A DNA stretch of 64,000 bases from Pseudomonas sp. Irchel s3b2. Its GTDB lineage: Bacteria > Pseudomonadota > Gammaproteobacteria > Pseudomonadales > Pseudomonadaceae. The position numbers were made by a program, and so were the translations under genes. The notes under the pieces are model-generated. The model had not been told where the DNA came from. It saw nothing but the letters and a program-made list of their open reading frames with translations, and searched no databases. Of the stretch, positions 1 through 6,964 are shown in pieces. Location of the stretch: contig NZ_FYEB01000014.1 of the NCBI RefSeq assembly GCF_900187445.1, positions 1 through 64,000 of the forward strand, read 5' to 3'. Numbering within the stretch: position 1 is the first letter of the stretch; each line of letters opens with the position of its first letter.

Positions 1-63
1 CAACTTGACCATGACACTGGCCGGTGCCTTTTTTTCAAACCGCGCTAGAACTTCTGCCCACAT
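1..63 (-). CDS. IS4-type transposase, N-terminal start only (runs off the left edge)
   Basis: Reading leftwards from an ATG at 63 gives 21 open codons, MWAEVLARFEKKAPASVMVK and one more residue, before the window ends. From memory, the RFEKKAPASVM stretch resembles the N-terminus of IS4-family transposases in Pseudomonas. Nothing of the catalytic DDE domain is visible, so this is only a pointer to an insertion sequence on the left. I could not define its terminal inverted repeat in the roughly 100 bases to the right. Confidence 0.5.
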   Translation of the reverse strand, partial: MWAEVLARFEKKAPASVMVKL

Positions 64-192
64 CGTTTTCGTCACCCTGACTGGAGTTTTGGGGGGATTC
101 TAAACGAAGACCTTGAAAGGGCTGGCTGTAAAAGCGAAACCAATAGTGGCCGTTACCGCAGGAATGGATATGTACTGAGCCAAAAGACGCCA

Positions 193-216
193 TCGCGAGC
201 AGGCTCGCTCCCACAT
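193..216. repeat. Single REP-like half element
   Basis: The stretch TCGCGAGCAGGCTCGCTCCC and its flanking bases match one arm of the Pseudomonas REP palindrome family seen elsewhere in this window. No inverted partner is nearby. It lies between the transposase remnant and the end of the DGC-domain gene. I see no gene in the rest of 64-232. Confidence 0.55.
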
Positions 217-232
217 TTGATCTGCGTTGCCC

Positions 233-628
233 TCAAACCATCAGTTCAGAGGCGTGATGCTGCCGAGCATCACTGGCAATCAACTGCTTGATCCCTTCAA
301 ACAACTCATCCCCCTGAGCCTCCGTGCAGTCCTCGCCATAGCGCTTGCGCAACCCGTATTGGCTAAGAATCAAATGCACATCCGCGTGCAGACCATGCTG
401 CTTCAAGCAGTTTTCAACGCATTGCAACGGGCAACCATCCAGCGCAAAAATCCGCCGCCCCGAGCGTGCCTTGTTGACCAGCGCCGCCACATGCCCGCCG
501 ACACCGACGATGCAGGACATTTCAGCCAGGCCGCTGCGATCCAGTCGCACGGCCAGGGTATTGGCCAGTTGGGCGACGTTGGAGCAACCTGAGCAGGAGT
601 AAACCAAAGGCAGGGATGAACGGGGCAT
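233..628 (-). CDS. DGC-domain putative zinc-binding protein
   Basis: This 131-residue protein has an early CSGCS motif, a VGGHVAALV segment and a DGCP motif, the cysteine layout of the DGC domain family of putative zinc-binding proteins. The family's biochemical role is unknown. An upstream ATG at 676 exists, but MPRSSLPLVYSCSGC at 628 is preferred because the conserved domain begins right there. The gene follows dnr in the same direction. A near-consensus ANR/DNR box at 683-696 lies between the two genes and suggests low-oxygen or nitric-oxide control. Function beyond metal binding is not inferable. Confidence 0.75.
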   Translation of the reverse strand: MPRSSLPLVYSCSGCSNVAQLANTLAVRLDRSGLAEMSCIVGVGGHVAALVNKARSGRRIFALDGCPLQCVENCLKQHGLHADVHLILSQYGLRKRYGEDCTEAQGDELFEGIKQLIASDARQHHASELMV

Positions 629-682
629 TTGCACTCTCCGTGGATGGACTCTGCCAGTGTGCAAGGCGCATGGCATTGCGCC

Positions 683-696
683 TTGATGACGGTCAA
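683..696 (-). promoter_or_regulatory. Near-consensus ANR/DNR box upstream of the DGC-domain gene
   Basis: TTGATGACGGTCAA differs by one base from the ANR/DNR consensus TTGAT-N4-ATCAA. Its centre is about 61 bases upstream of the preferred start at 628, between the dnr stop and that gene. At the class II distance the -10 hexamer would read ACACTG, which is poor, so the promoter itself is not convincing. Confidence 0.45.
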
Positions 697-702
697 TTCC
701 GA

Positions 703-1377
703 CTATTGGAAAGCCGCCAGCTCCTCTTCAGCGAGGACGCTGATATGGCGGCGCTCCATGGCGATCAGGCCGCACTCCACCAGACGATGCAAAATCCGCG
801 AAAAGGTTTCCGGCTGAATCCCCAGCTTCGACGCCACCAGGCGTTTGGACACCTGCAAGACAATCTGGCCGGTCACCGGGTGGCGCTCCTGGAACAGAAA
901 ATTGATCACCCGACGGGTCGCACTGGCCATGGTCAAGGTATCGATGTCGCGCAGACGCAGGTGCAGGTGAACGCTCATGCTCGCCAGGATGGCCAGGCAG
1001 ACTTTTGGCTGGTCCTCCAGGGCATTGCGGTAATGATTGCCGTCGATGCTCACCAGCACGCTGTCCTTCAGCGCGGTGGCACTCACCGGGTAGAGCCGGG
1101 CTTGGCTGAATAGCAAGGCTTCGGCAAAAGTCTGGCCTGGCTGAATGATCTCCACCAGGTTCTCCTGACCTTCGCCGGTGAGCCGGTACAACTTGACCTG
1201 GCCGCTGACCAGCAGGAAAAAACGCCTGGCCGGATCCCCTTGGTGCATGAGCGTGCTATGACAACTCAGGCGTTTGAGCATGGCCAGGCTGCAGACTTCC
1301 TCGAAGACTTTCTCCGGCAGTTGGCTGAACAGATGATGACGGCGCAACGTTAAAACGATGGAAGGGTGAGTCAGCAT
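703..1377 (-). CDS. dnr: Crp/Fnr-family regulator of denitrification, Dnr-like
   Basis: This 224-residue protein has an N-terminal cyclic-nucleotide-binding-type beta-roll (about 20-140) and a C-terminal winged helix. The recognition helix reads ETFSRILHRL and carries the E-SR residues that contact TTGAT half-sites. The N-terminal Cys cluster of FNR/ANR is missing, which fits DNR, the regulator that senses nitric oxide through heme. The ATG at 1377 is preceded by GGAGG. Placement beside narL-narX supports the call. A NarL-like heptamer pair lies upstream, so nitrate control of dnr is plausible. Targets in this window would be the ANR/DNR boxes at 4142 and 15860. Confidence 0.88.
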   Translation of the reverse strand: MLTHPSIVLTLRRHHLFSQLPEKVFEEVCSLAMLKRLSCHSTLMHQGDPARRFFLLVSGQVKLYRLTGEGQENLVEIIQPGQTFAEALLFSQARLYPVSATALKDSVLVSIDGNHYRNALEDQPKVCLAILASMSVHLHLRLRDIDTLTMASATRRVINFLFQERHPVTGQIVLQVSKRLVASKLGIQPETFSRILHRLVECGLIAMERRHISVLAEEELAAFQ

Positions 1378-1441
1378 GGCGTACCTCCGCTGACCGTCAT
1401 AGTAGAGAGCGCAGGCTCGATGACCTATGCCTCTACAGGCC

Positions 1442-1457
1442 TACCTCCAAAGAGGAA
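1442..1457. promoter_or_regulatory. NarL-like 7-2-7 heptamer pair upstream of dnr
   Basis: TACCTCC, two bases, then AGAGGAA matches the NarL arrangement of inverted heptamers (consensus TACYYMT) with one or two mismatches per arm. It is centred about 72 bases upstream of the dnr ATG and just downstream of the narL stop. A second, better pair lies before narK1. NarL control of dnr is known in P. aeruginosa; applying it here is inference. Confidence 0.45.
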
Positions 1458-1463
1458 GGCTCG

Positions 1464-2111
1464 TCAGCCTGCACTGCGCAGATGCTCCATGGCCCACACC
1501 GCCGCCTCTACCCGCGAACGCAAGCCGAGTTTGTGCAGCAGATTCTTGACGTGAACCTTGACCGTCCCTTCGGTGATGCCCAGCTTGTGCCCGATGACCT
1601 TGTTGCTGAAGCCGCTGGCGATGGTTTTCAGCACCTGGCGCTCACGCTCGGTCAGTTCCACCACGGCTTGACGCGCAGGAGCGCGCAGTGCTTGCGCCAT
1701 GACTTGGGTCAGTCCCGGGCTGATCACCAGCGCGCCGTTCAGCGCATCCCGGATGTACTGAATCAACAGTTCGGGCTCCATGTCTTTGAGCAGATAGCCG
1801 TCGGCATCGAGGCGCAGTGCATCGCGAATATCGTCTTCGGCGTCCGATACCGTAAACAGCAGCACTTTGCCGGTGTAGTGCATGGCCCGTAGTCGGCGCA
1901 GGGTTTCGATGCCATTCATTTGCGGCATGTTGTTGTCGAGCAGGACCAGATCCGGTCGAAGCGGCTCAATGAGACTGAGTGCTTCTTCACCCTGGCTGGC
2001 TTCGCCGACGATCAGGAAATCATCTTCGAGTTCGAGCATTTGGCGAATGCCGTGACGCATCATCGGGTGATCGTCTACCAGCAGGATTCTGTGTTGCGGG
2101 GACGGGTTCAT
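1464..2111 (-). CDS. narL: Nitrate response regulator NarL
   Basis: This 215-residue protein has a receiver domain (about 8-123) with acidic pocket DD at 13-14, phospho-acceptor Asp59 in VLLDNNMP and Lys109 in YLLKDM. A LuxR/NarL-type helix-turn-helix (LTERERQVLKTIASG to GTVKVHVKNLL) fills the C-terminus. It is the partner of NarX just upstream: the two genes overlap by the ATGA sequence at 2108-2111, which indicates translational coupling. Phosphorylated NarL binds TACYYMT heptamers, and candidates are present before narK1 and dnr. Confidence 0.93.
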   Translation of the reverse strand: MNPSPQHRILLVDDHPMMRHGIRQMLELEDDFLIVGEASQGEEALSLIEPLRPDLVLLDNNMPQMNGIETLRRLRAMHYTGKVLLFTVSDAEDDIRDALRLDADGYLLKDMEPELLIQYIRDALNGALVISPGLTQVMAQALRAPARQAVVELTERERQVLKTIASGFSNKVIGHKLGITEGTVKVHVKNLLHKLGLRSRVEAAVWAMEHLRSAG

Positions 2112-3910
2112 GTGGCGCTACCTTCTGTTTGCTGCCCGAGAAACTCCGGGTGGAATTCCAGTTGGACACGGGTGCCTTGCGGTTCCCTGGAAAATATCTG
2201 CAGTTGGCCGCCCAAGCTGCGAGCCCGCTCATCCATGATGTTCAGGCCGTGGTGTTCGCGTTGGTCGATGTTGCCGCCGAACCCACGTCCGTCGTCTTCG
2301 ACCAATAGCCTGACGGTCTCGCCGTCCTGGCGCAGTTGCAGCCAGGCGTTTTGCGCATGGGCGTGGCGCAGGCAGTTGGAGAGCGCCTCGCGGGTGATCT
2401 GCAAAATGTGGATTTGTTCGCTGGCCGTTAGCTCAAAGGCCAGCGTGTCGACGTGCAGATGCACTTGAAACTCTCCTCGACGGGAGAACTCCTCGGCCGT
2501 GTCCTTGAGTTCCTGCACCAGCCCCGCGTCGTGAATCTGCAAGCGAAAAGTGGTCAGCAACTCGCGTAACTGGCGATAGGCGTTGTTCAGCCCCTCGCGT
2601 AATTCGGCGGTGACGGTTTCCAGGGTCTGGACCGGTTCGCCGCGGCGCATCAGGGTCTGCATGCGGCTGACTTGCAGCTTCATGTAGGACAGAGCCTGGG
2701 CCAGTGAATCATGCAGCTCGCGGGCGATGATCGTGCGTTCTTCGAGTAGCAGCAGGCGATGGTCCTGTTCCCGTTGGCGCTTGAGCGAGAGCGAGGTGCC
2801 AATCAGGTTGGCCAGGGCCTGGATCAGCCGGGTTTCCCAGGCTTGCATGGGGTGCCCGTCGACAAAGTGCGCCTTGAGCTCACCCAGTTCACTGCCCTGG
2901 TTGCTGATGCTGAAGATTTGCGGGTTGGTTTTAGGGTGCCGCTGGCACGTGGCACAGTCGCTACTGGCGCAGACTTCCCGGATGTTCGCGCCATGCAGGG
3001 CGAGCAACTGCTGGGCCGGTGCCTGCAGCTGTCCCTGCAGACACAGCGACAGACGCAAGCCGGGCAGGCGTTGCTGGAAGCGGCGGATCAACTCATCCAG
3101 GCCTTCGGCATTGGCCAGGCGTGTGGCCAGGCTTCGGCTGCTTTGATAGAGCAATTCCAGGGCCGCGTTGGCTTGCTGCAGGTTCAGGGTTTTTTGTTGG
3201 ACCTGACTTTCCAGGGTGCGATGCGACTCTTCGATCGTCTCGGCCATGGTGTTGAAACTCGTGGCCAACTGGCCCAGTTCGTCCTGGGACTGATGGTTGA
3301 CCCGCACCTTGAAGTCACCGCGACGAAAGCGCTGGGTTGCGTCCACCAACTCCTTGAGGGGCGTGACGACACCGTACTGCAACTCGTACAACCCGATCAG
3401 CAGGACAATCATGGTGGTGAACAGGGCCAGACCCTGGATCGCCTGTTGCCAGCCTTGCTTTTGTTCGCTTTGGCGCTGCAACAGATCGACGAACTGGTTC
3501 AGTTGCTCAACGAAGGAATGAGCCTTGACTTGAAAGGCAGCCGCATCGCCGCGCTCAAGTGCCGGGCGTAAATCCTCGTTCCATTGTTGCTGGATTTGCC
3601 CATAGCTGATTTGCAGGGCGGCGGTCGGGCCATCTTCCAGCACGGCCTTGAGTGACTGGCTGGTGAGACGGGTTTGCAGGCTGTCGGTAATGGCGACGAT
3701 TTCTGAGGGCGTTGCACCCGCGGCGAGTTTCCAGCTCAGGTGATAGGTCTCCATGCGCACCGAGCCTGCGGTGTTGATGGCAGCGGCATCGCCCTGGCTG
3801 AACCAGGCGATCAGCCCGGCGCTCAATGAACTGGCGAGTGCCAGCACGGCGATCAGGATCACCGCCAGCCCGGCGCGAGCGGGCAGGGAGCTGCGCAACC
3901 AGCGCATCAT
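2108..3910 (-). CDS. narX: Nitrate/nitrite sensor histidine kinase NarX
   Basis: The 600-residue protein has a first membrane span (about 11-33), a periplasmic P-box (INTAGSVRMETYHLSW) that binds nitrate, a second span (LALFTTMIVLLIGLYEL), a HAMP domain, a central Cys-rich patch (CASSDCATC), a HisKA_3 H-box (ARELHDSLAQALSYMK) and an ATPase domain with DDGRGFGG. The reading frame is open to 4027, but ATG at 3910 puts the membrane segment at the N-terminus as in the family. It overlaps narL and is divergent from narK1. Confidence 0.92.
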   Translation of the reverse strand: MMRWLRSSLPARAGLAVILIAVLALASSLSAGLIAWFSQGDAAAINTAGSVRMETYHLSWKLAAGATPSEIVAITDSLQTRLTSQSLKAVLEDGPTAALQISYGQIQQQWNEDLRPALERGDAAAFQVKAHSFVEQLNQFVDLLQRQSEQKQGWQQAIQGLALFTTMIVLLIGLYELQYGVVTPLKELVDATQRFRRGDFKVRVNHQSQDELGQLATSFNTMAETIEESHRTLESQVQQKTLNLQQANAALELLYQSSRSLATRLANAEGLDELIRRFQQRLPGLRLSLCLQGQLQAPAQQLLALHGANIREVCASSDCATCQRHPKTNPQIFSISNQGSELGELKAHFVDGHPMQAWETRLIQALANLIGTSLSLKRQREQDHRLLLLEERTIIARELHDSLAQALSYMKLQVSRMQTLMRRGEPVQTLETVTAELREGLNNAYRQLRELLTTFRLQIHDAGLVQELKDTAEEFSRRGEFQVHLHVDTLAFELTASEQIHILQITREALSNCLRHAHAQNAWLQLRQDGETVRLLVEDDGRGFGGNIDQREHHGLNIMDERARSLGGQLQIFSREPQGTRVQLEFHPEFLGQQTEGSAT

Positions 3911-4087
3911 CGGCGCAGGTCCGGGCAATAAATAAGAAAACAGAGCATGCAATGTTCCAGCGTGTGGTTTTGCCGCCGATCCAGGCGCGCTACCTCTAAA
4001 GAGTTGTCGACTGTTCCTTGTCAGCAAAAGCGTGGGTTAAAACCATTAAGAGGCTGATAAATAAAGGTTTTTAAGGTTTTCTTGCAC

Positions 4088-4103
4088 TACCTCCTTGGAG
4101 GTA
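4088..4103 (+). promoter_or_regulatory. NarL 7-2-7 binding site of the narK1 promoter
   Basis: TACCTCCTTGGAGGTA is a perfect 16-base inverted repeat with the 7-2-7 spacing that NarL prefers. Each arm matches TACYYMT at six of seven positions. Its centre is about 94 bases upstream of the transcription start deduced from the ANR/DNR box, which fits an upstream activating site. Confidence 0.7.
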
Positions 4104-4141
4104 GGCAGTGCAAGCATAGGCTTAGGCCCCCATGGCGTTCG

Positions 4142-4155
4142 TTGACCTGGGTCAA
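4142..4155 (+). promoter_or_regulatory. ANR/DNR box of the narK1K2GHJI promoter
   Basis: TTGACCTGGGTCAA is fully symmetric and follows TTGAT-N4-ATCAA with one change per arm. TAGTCT at 4178-4183 sits exactly where the -10 hexamer should be if the box is centred at -41.5, giving a start near 4190. This is class II FNR-type geometry. Confidence 0.8.
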
Positions 4156-4214
4156 GTTTTTGCGGGGTTCGCCTCTCTAGTCTGCCGGCATGGCTGACTG
4201 ACTGGAGAGCATTT

Positions 4215-5519
4215 GTGACCCAACCCCGTGTACGACAAGGCTTGGTGCTGGGCATGAGCACGCTGGCCTTCACTGTGTGCTTCATGGTCTGGATGATGTT
4301 TGCCGTGCTCGGGGTGCCGATCAAGGAACTGCTCCAGCTCAACGAAACCCAATTCGGCCTGCTGGCCGCGACCCCGGTGCTGACCGGTTCGTTGGTGCGT
4401 TTGCCGCTGGGTTTGCTGACCGACCGTTTTGGCGGGCGCAGTGTGTTCTTTTTGCTGATGCTGGCCTGCGTCGCACCGCTGTATCTGATCAGCCATGCCA
4501 CCGCCTACTGGCAGTTCCTGGTGCTGGGTTTGTTCGTCGGCCTGGCCGGCGGCTCGTTTTCCGTGGGAATTGCCTACGTCGCCAAATGGTTCGACAAGGA
4601 GAACCAAGGCTTCGCCATGGGCATCTTCGGCGCCGGTAACGCCGGGGCTGCGGTGACCAAGTTTCTCGCGCCGGCACTGATTGCGGCCGGCAGTTGGCAG
4701 CTGGTGCCGAAAGTTTTCAGCGCGATCCTCTTTATCACCGCGCTCTCATTCTGGTTTCTCAGTGCCGAAAACAAGGACCACCGCAGTGCCTCCGGCGCCA
4801 GTTTGCGTGAGCAATTGCGCTCGCTGAAAGACCCTGCGGTGTGGCGCTACTGCCAGTACTACTCGATCGTCTTCGGCGGCTACGTCGCCCTGGCACTGTG
4901 GATGACCAAGTACTACGTGCAGGAATACGGTTTCAGCCTGCAAAGCGCGGCGCTGCTGGCAGCCTGTTTCTCCCTGCCCGGTGGAGTATTGCGCGCCGTT
5001 GGCGGCTGGATGTCGGATCGCTGGGGTGCGCAAAGCGTGACCTGGTGGGTGTTGTGGGTCAGCTGGATCTGCCTGTTCCTGCTCTCGTATCCCCAGACCC
5101 AACTGCAAGTGCAGACCATCGACGGCCCGGTGGATTTCCACATTGGCCTGAGCCCCGCGTTGTTCACCGTGCTGCTGTTCGTCATGGGCATCGCCTTCGC
5201 GTTCGGCAAGGCCTCGGTCTTCAAATACATCGCCAATGACTACCCGAAAAACATGGGCGCGGTGTCCGGCATCGTCGGCCTCGCCGGTGGCCTGGGTGGT
5301 TTCGTGCTGCCGATCCTGTTCGGCGCCCTGGTGGACCTCACCGGCGTGCGCTCTTCCTGCTTCATGTTGATGTACGGCGTGGTCTGGGTCTCCCTCACCT
5401 GGATGTACTTCACCGAAATACGCAAAAGCCCGGTGCTGGGTAAAGCGCCGCTGCTGACCCCGTCCCCGATTTCCAGCATTGCCCAAGGAGAAGAACATGT
5501 CCGTTCTGCAAAAGCCTGA
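4215..5519 (+). CDS. narK1: Nitrate/nitrite transporter NarK1 (MFS)
   Basis: This 434-residue inner-membrane protein has the major facilitator fold, with the loop 2-3 motif GLLTDRFGGR, a glycine-rich AGGSFSVGIAYVAKWF segment of the nitrate/nitrite porter family and a repeat of the loop motif (GGWMSDRWG) in the second half. The start is GTG at 4215, seven bases after GGAG. In denitrifying pseudomonads, NarK1-type proteins are proposed to be nitrate/proton symporters and NarK2-type ones nitrate/nitrite antiporters. It is the first gene of the nar operon. Confidence 0.9.
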   Translation: MTQPRVRQGLVLGMSTLAFTVCFMVWMMFAVLGVPIKELLQLNETQFGLLAATPVLTGSLVRLPLGLLTDRFGGRSVFFLLMLACVAPLYLISHATAYWQFLVLGLFVGLAGGSFSVGIAYVAKWFDKENQGFAMGIFGAGNAGAAVTKFLAPALIAAGSWQLVPKVFSAILFITALSFWFLSAENKDHRSASGASLREQLRSLKDPAVWRYCQYYSIVFGGYVALALWMTKYYVQEYGFSLQSAALLAACFSLPGGVLRAVGGWMSDRWGAQSVTWWVLWVSWICLFLLSYPQTQLQVQTIDGPVDFHIGLSPALFTVLLFVMGIAFAFGKASVFKYIANDYPKNMGAVSGIVGLAGGLGGFVLPILFGALVDLTGVRSSCFMLMYGVVWVSLTWMYFTEIRKSPVLGKAPLLTPSPISSIAQGEEHVRSAKA

Positions 5520-6894
5520 CAAAGGCCCGGTCATTCATGACTGGCGCCCCGAGGACCCCGCGTTCTGGGGAAGTAGCGGCAAACAGACCGCCACTCGCAA
5601 CTTGTGGATTTCCATTCCTGCACTGTTATTGGCCTTTGCGGTGTGGATGGTCTGGAGCACGGTGATTGTGCGTTTGAACGCCATCGGCTTCACCTTCACC
5701 ACCGACCAGCTGTTCTGGCTGGCGGCGTTGCCGGGGCTGTCCGGTGCGACCTTGCGGGTTTTTTATTCCTTTATGGTGCCGATCTTCGGCGGCCGGCGCT
5801 GGACCGCCCTGAGCACCGCGTCGCTGTTGCTGCCATCGATCTGGATGGGCTTCGCCGTGCAGGACCCAAGCACCTCATACAGCGTGTTTGTTGTGATTGC
5901 CTTGCTCTGCGGTTTCGGTGGCGGCAACTTTGCCTCGAGCATGTCAAACATCAGCTTCTTCTATCCCAAGTCGCAGCAGGGCACAGCCCTGGGCCTCAAT
6001 GCTGGCCTAGGCAACCTGGGCGTCTCGGTGATGCAGTTCTGTGTGCCGCTGGTGATTACCTTCGGTGTGTTCGGCTTCATGGGCGGCTCGTCGCAAGCGT
6101 TGCCGGACGGCGGTCAGTTGTGGCTGCAGAACGCCGGTTTCATCTGGGTGCCGTTTATTGTCCTGGTGACGGTACTGGCCTGGTTCTGCATGAATGACCT
6201 GTCCAGTGCCCGGGCCTCGTTCAGCGAACAGGCTGTCATCTTCAAACGCAAACACAACTGGCTGATGTGCTGGTTGTACCTGGCAACCTTCGGTTCGTTC
6301 ATCGGTTTTTCCGCGGCGTTTCCGCTGCTGATCAAAACCTCCTTTCCTGACGTGATTGCCTTGAAGTTCGCCTTCCTCGGCCCGTTGGTGGGTGCGCTGG
6401 TCCGTCCATTGGGTGGCTGGCTGGCCGACAAGCTCGGTGGCGCGAAAGTGACCTTGTGGAACTTCGTGGCAATGATCGCGATGGTCTTCGGCGTGATGCA
6501 CTTCCTGCCGCAGAACGGTACCGGCGGCAACTTCTACGGCTTCCTCGGCCTGTTCATGCTGCTGTTCATCACCACCGGCGTGGGCAACGGCTCCACCTTC
6601 CGGATGATCCCGGTGATCTTCCGCACCCAGCACGAAAAAGCCTCGGCCGGAAAACCACCGGCAGTGCGCGAACAAGCGCTCAAGGATGCCGGCAAGGAAT
6701 CAGCTGCGGTCCTGGGCTTCAGTTCGGCCATGGGCGCCTTCGGTGCGTTCTTCATTCCCAAATCCTTCGGCACTTCGATGGCCCAGACCGGCGGCCCGGA
6801 GATGGCCTTCTACATGTTCGTCGGCTTTTACCTGAGCTGCATCGTGGTGACCTGGTGGTGGTACGCGCGCAAAGGCGCCGCAACCCCCTGCTAA
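5497..6894 (+). CDS. narK2: Nitrate/nitrite antiporter NarK2 (MFS)
   Basis: This 465-residue MFS protein carries the nitrate signature GGGNFASSMSNISFFYP near residues 142-158 and a second glycine-rich signature (GVGNGSTFRMIP) in the other half, as in E. coli NarK. The ATG at 5497 follows AAGGAGAA and overlaps the last codons of narK1 by 23 bases, indicating translational coupling. Its likely role is exchange of external nitrate for the nitrite made by NarGHI. Confidence 0.92.
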   Translation: MSVLQKPDKGPVIHDWRPEDPAFWGSSGKQTATRNLWISIPALLLAFAVWMVWSTVIVRLNAIGFTFTTDQLFWLAALPGLSGATLRVFYSFMVPIFGGRRWTALSTASLLLPSIWMGFAVQDPSTSYSVFVVIALLCGFGGGNFASSMSNISFFYPKSQQGTALGLNAGLGNLGVSVMQFCVPLVITFGVFGFMGGSSQALPDGGQLWLQNAGFIWVPFIVLVTVLAWFCMNDLSSARASFSEQAVIFKRKHNWLMCWLYLATFGSFIGFSAAFPLLIKTSFPDVIALKFAFLGPLVGALVRPLGGWLADKLGGAKVTLWNFVAMIAMVFGVMHFLPQNGTGGNFYGFLGLFMLLFITTGVGNGSTFRMIPVIFRTQHEKASAGKPPAVREQALKDAGKESAAVLGFSSAMGAFGAFFIPKSFGTSMAQTGGPEMAFYMFVGFYLSCIVVTWWWYARKGAATPC

Positions 6895-6964
6895 GCCGAC
6901 CCGAATCCAACCATTGCGTGGGCGGGGCACAGAACCCCGCAGCAAAGCCTGAGAGGACTACACC

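Larger units (their letters stand above)
3911..4214. other. Divergent narXL / narK1 control region
   Basis: About 300 bases without a gene separate the narX and narK1 starts. The region holds a NarL-like inverted heptamer pair (4088-4103), a symmetric ANR/DNR box (4142-4155) and a -10-like hexamer (4178-4183), all arranged for transcription toward narK1. I did not recognise a clear promoter for narXL. Confidence 0.7.
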
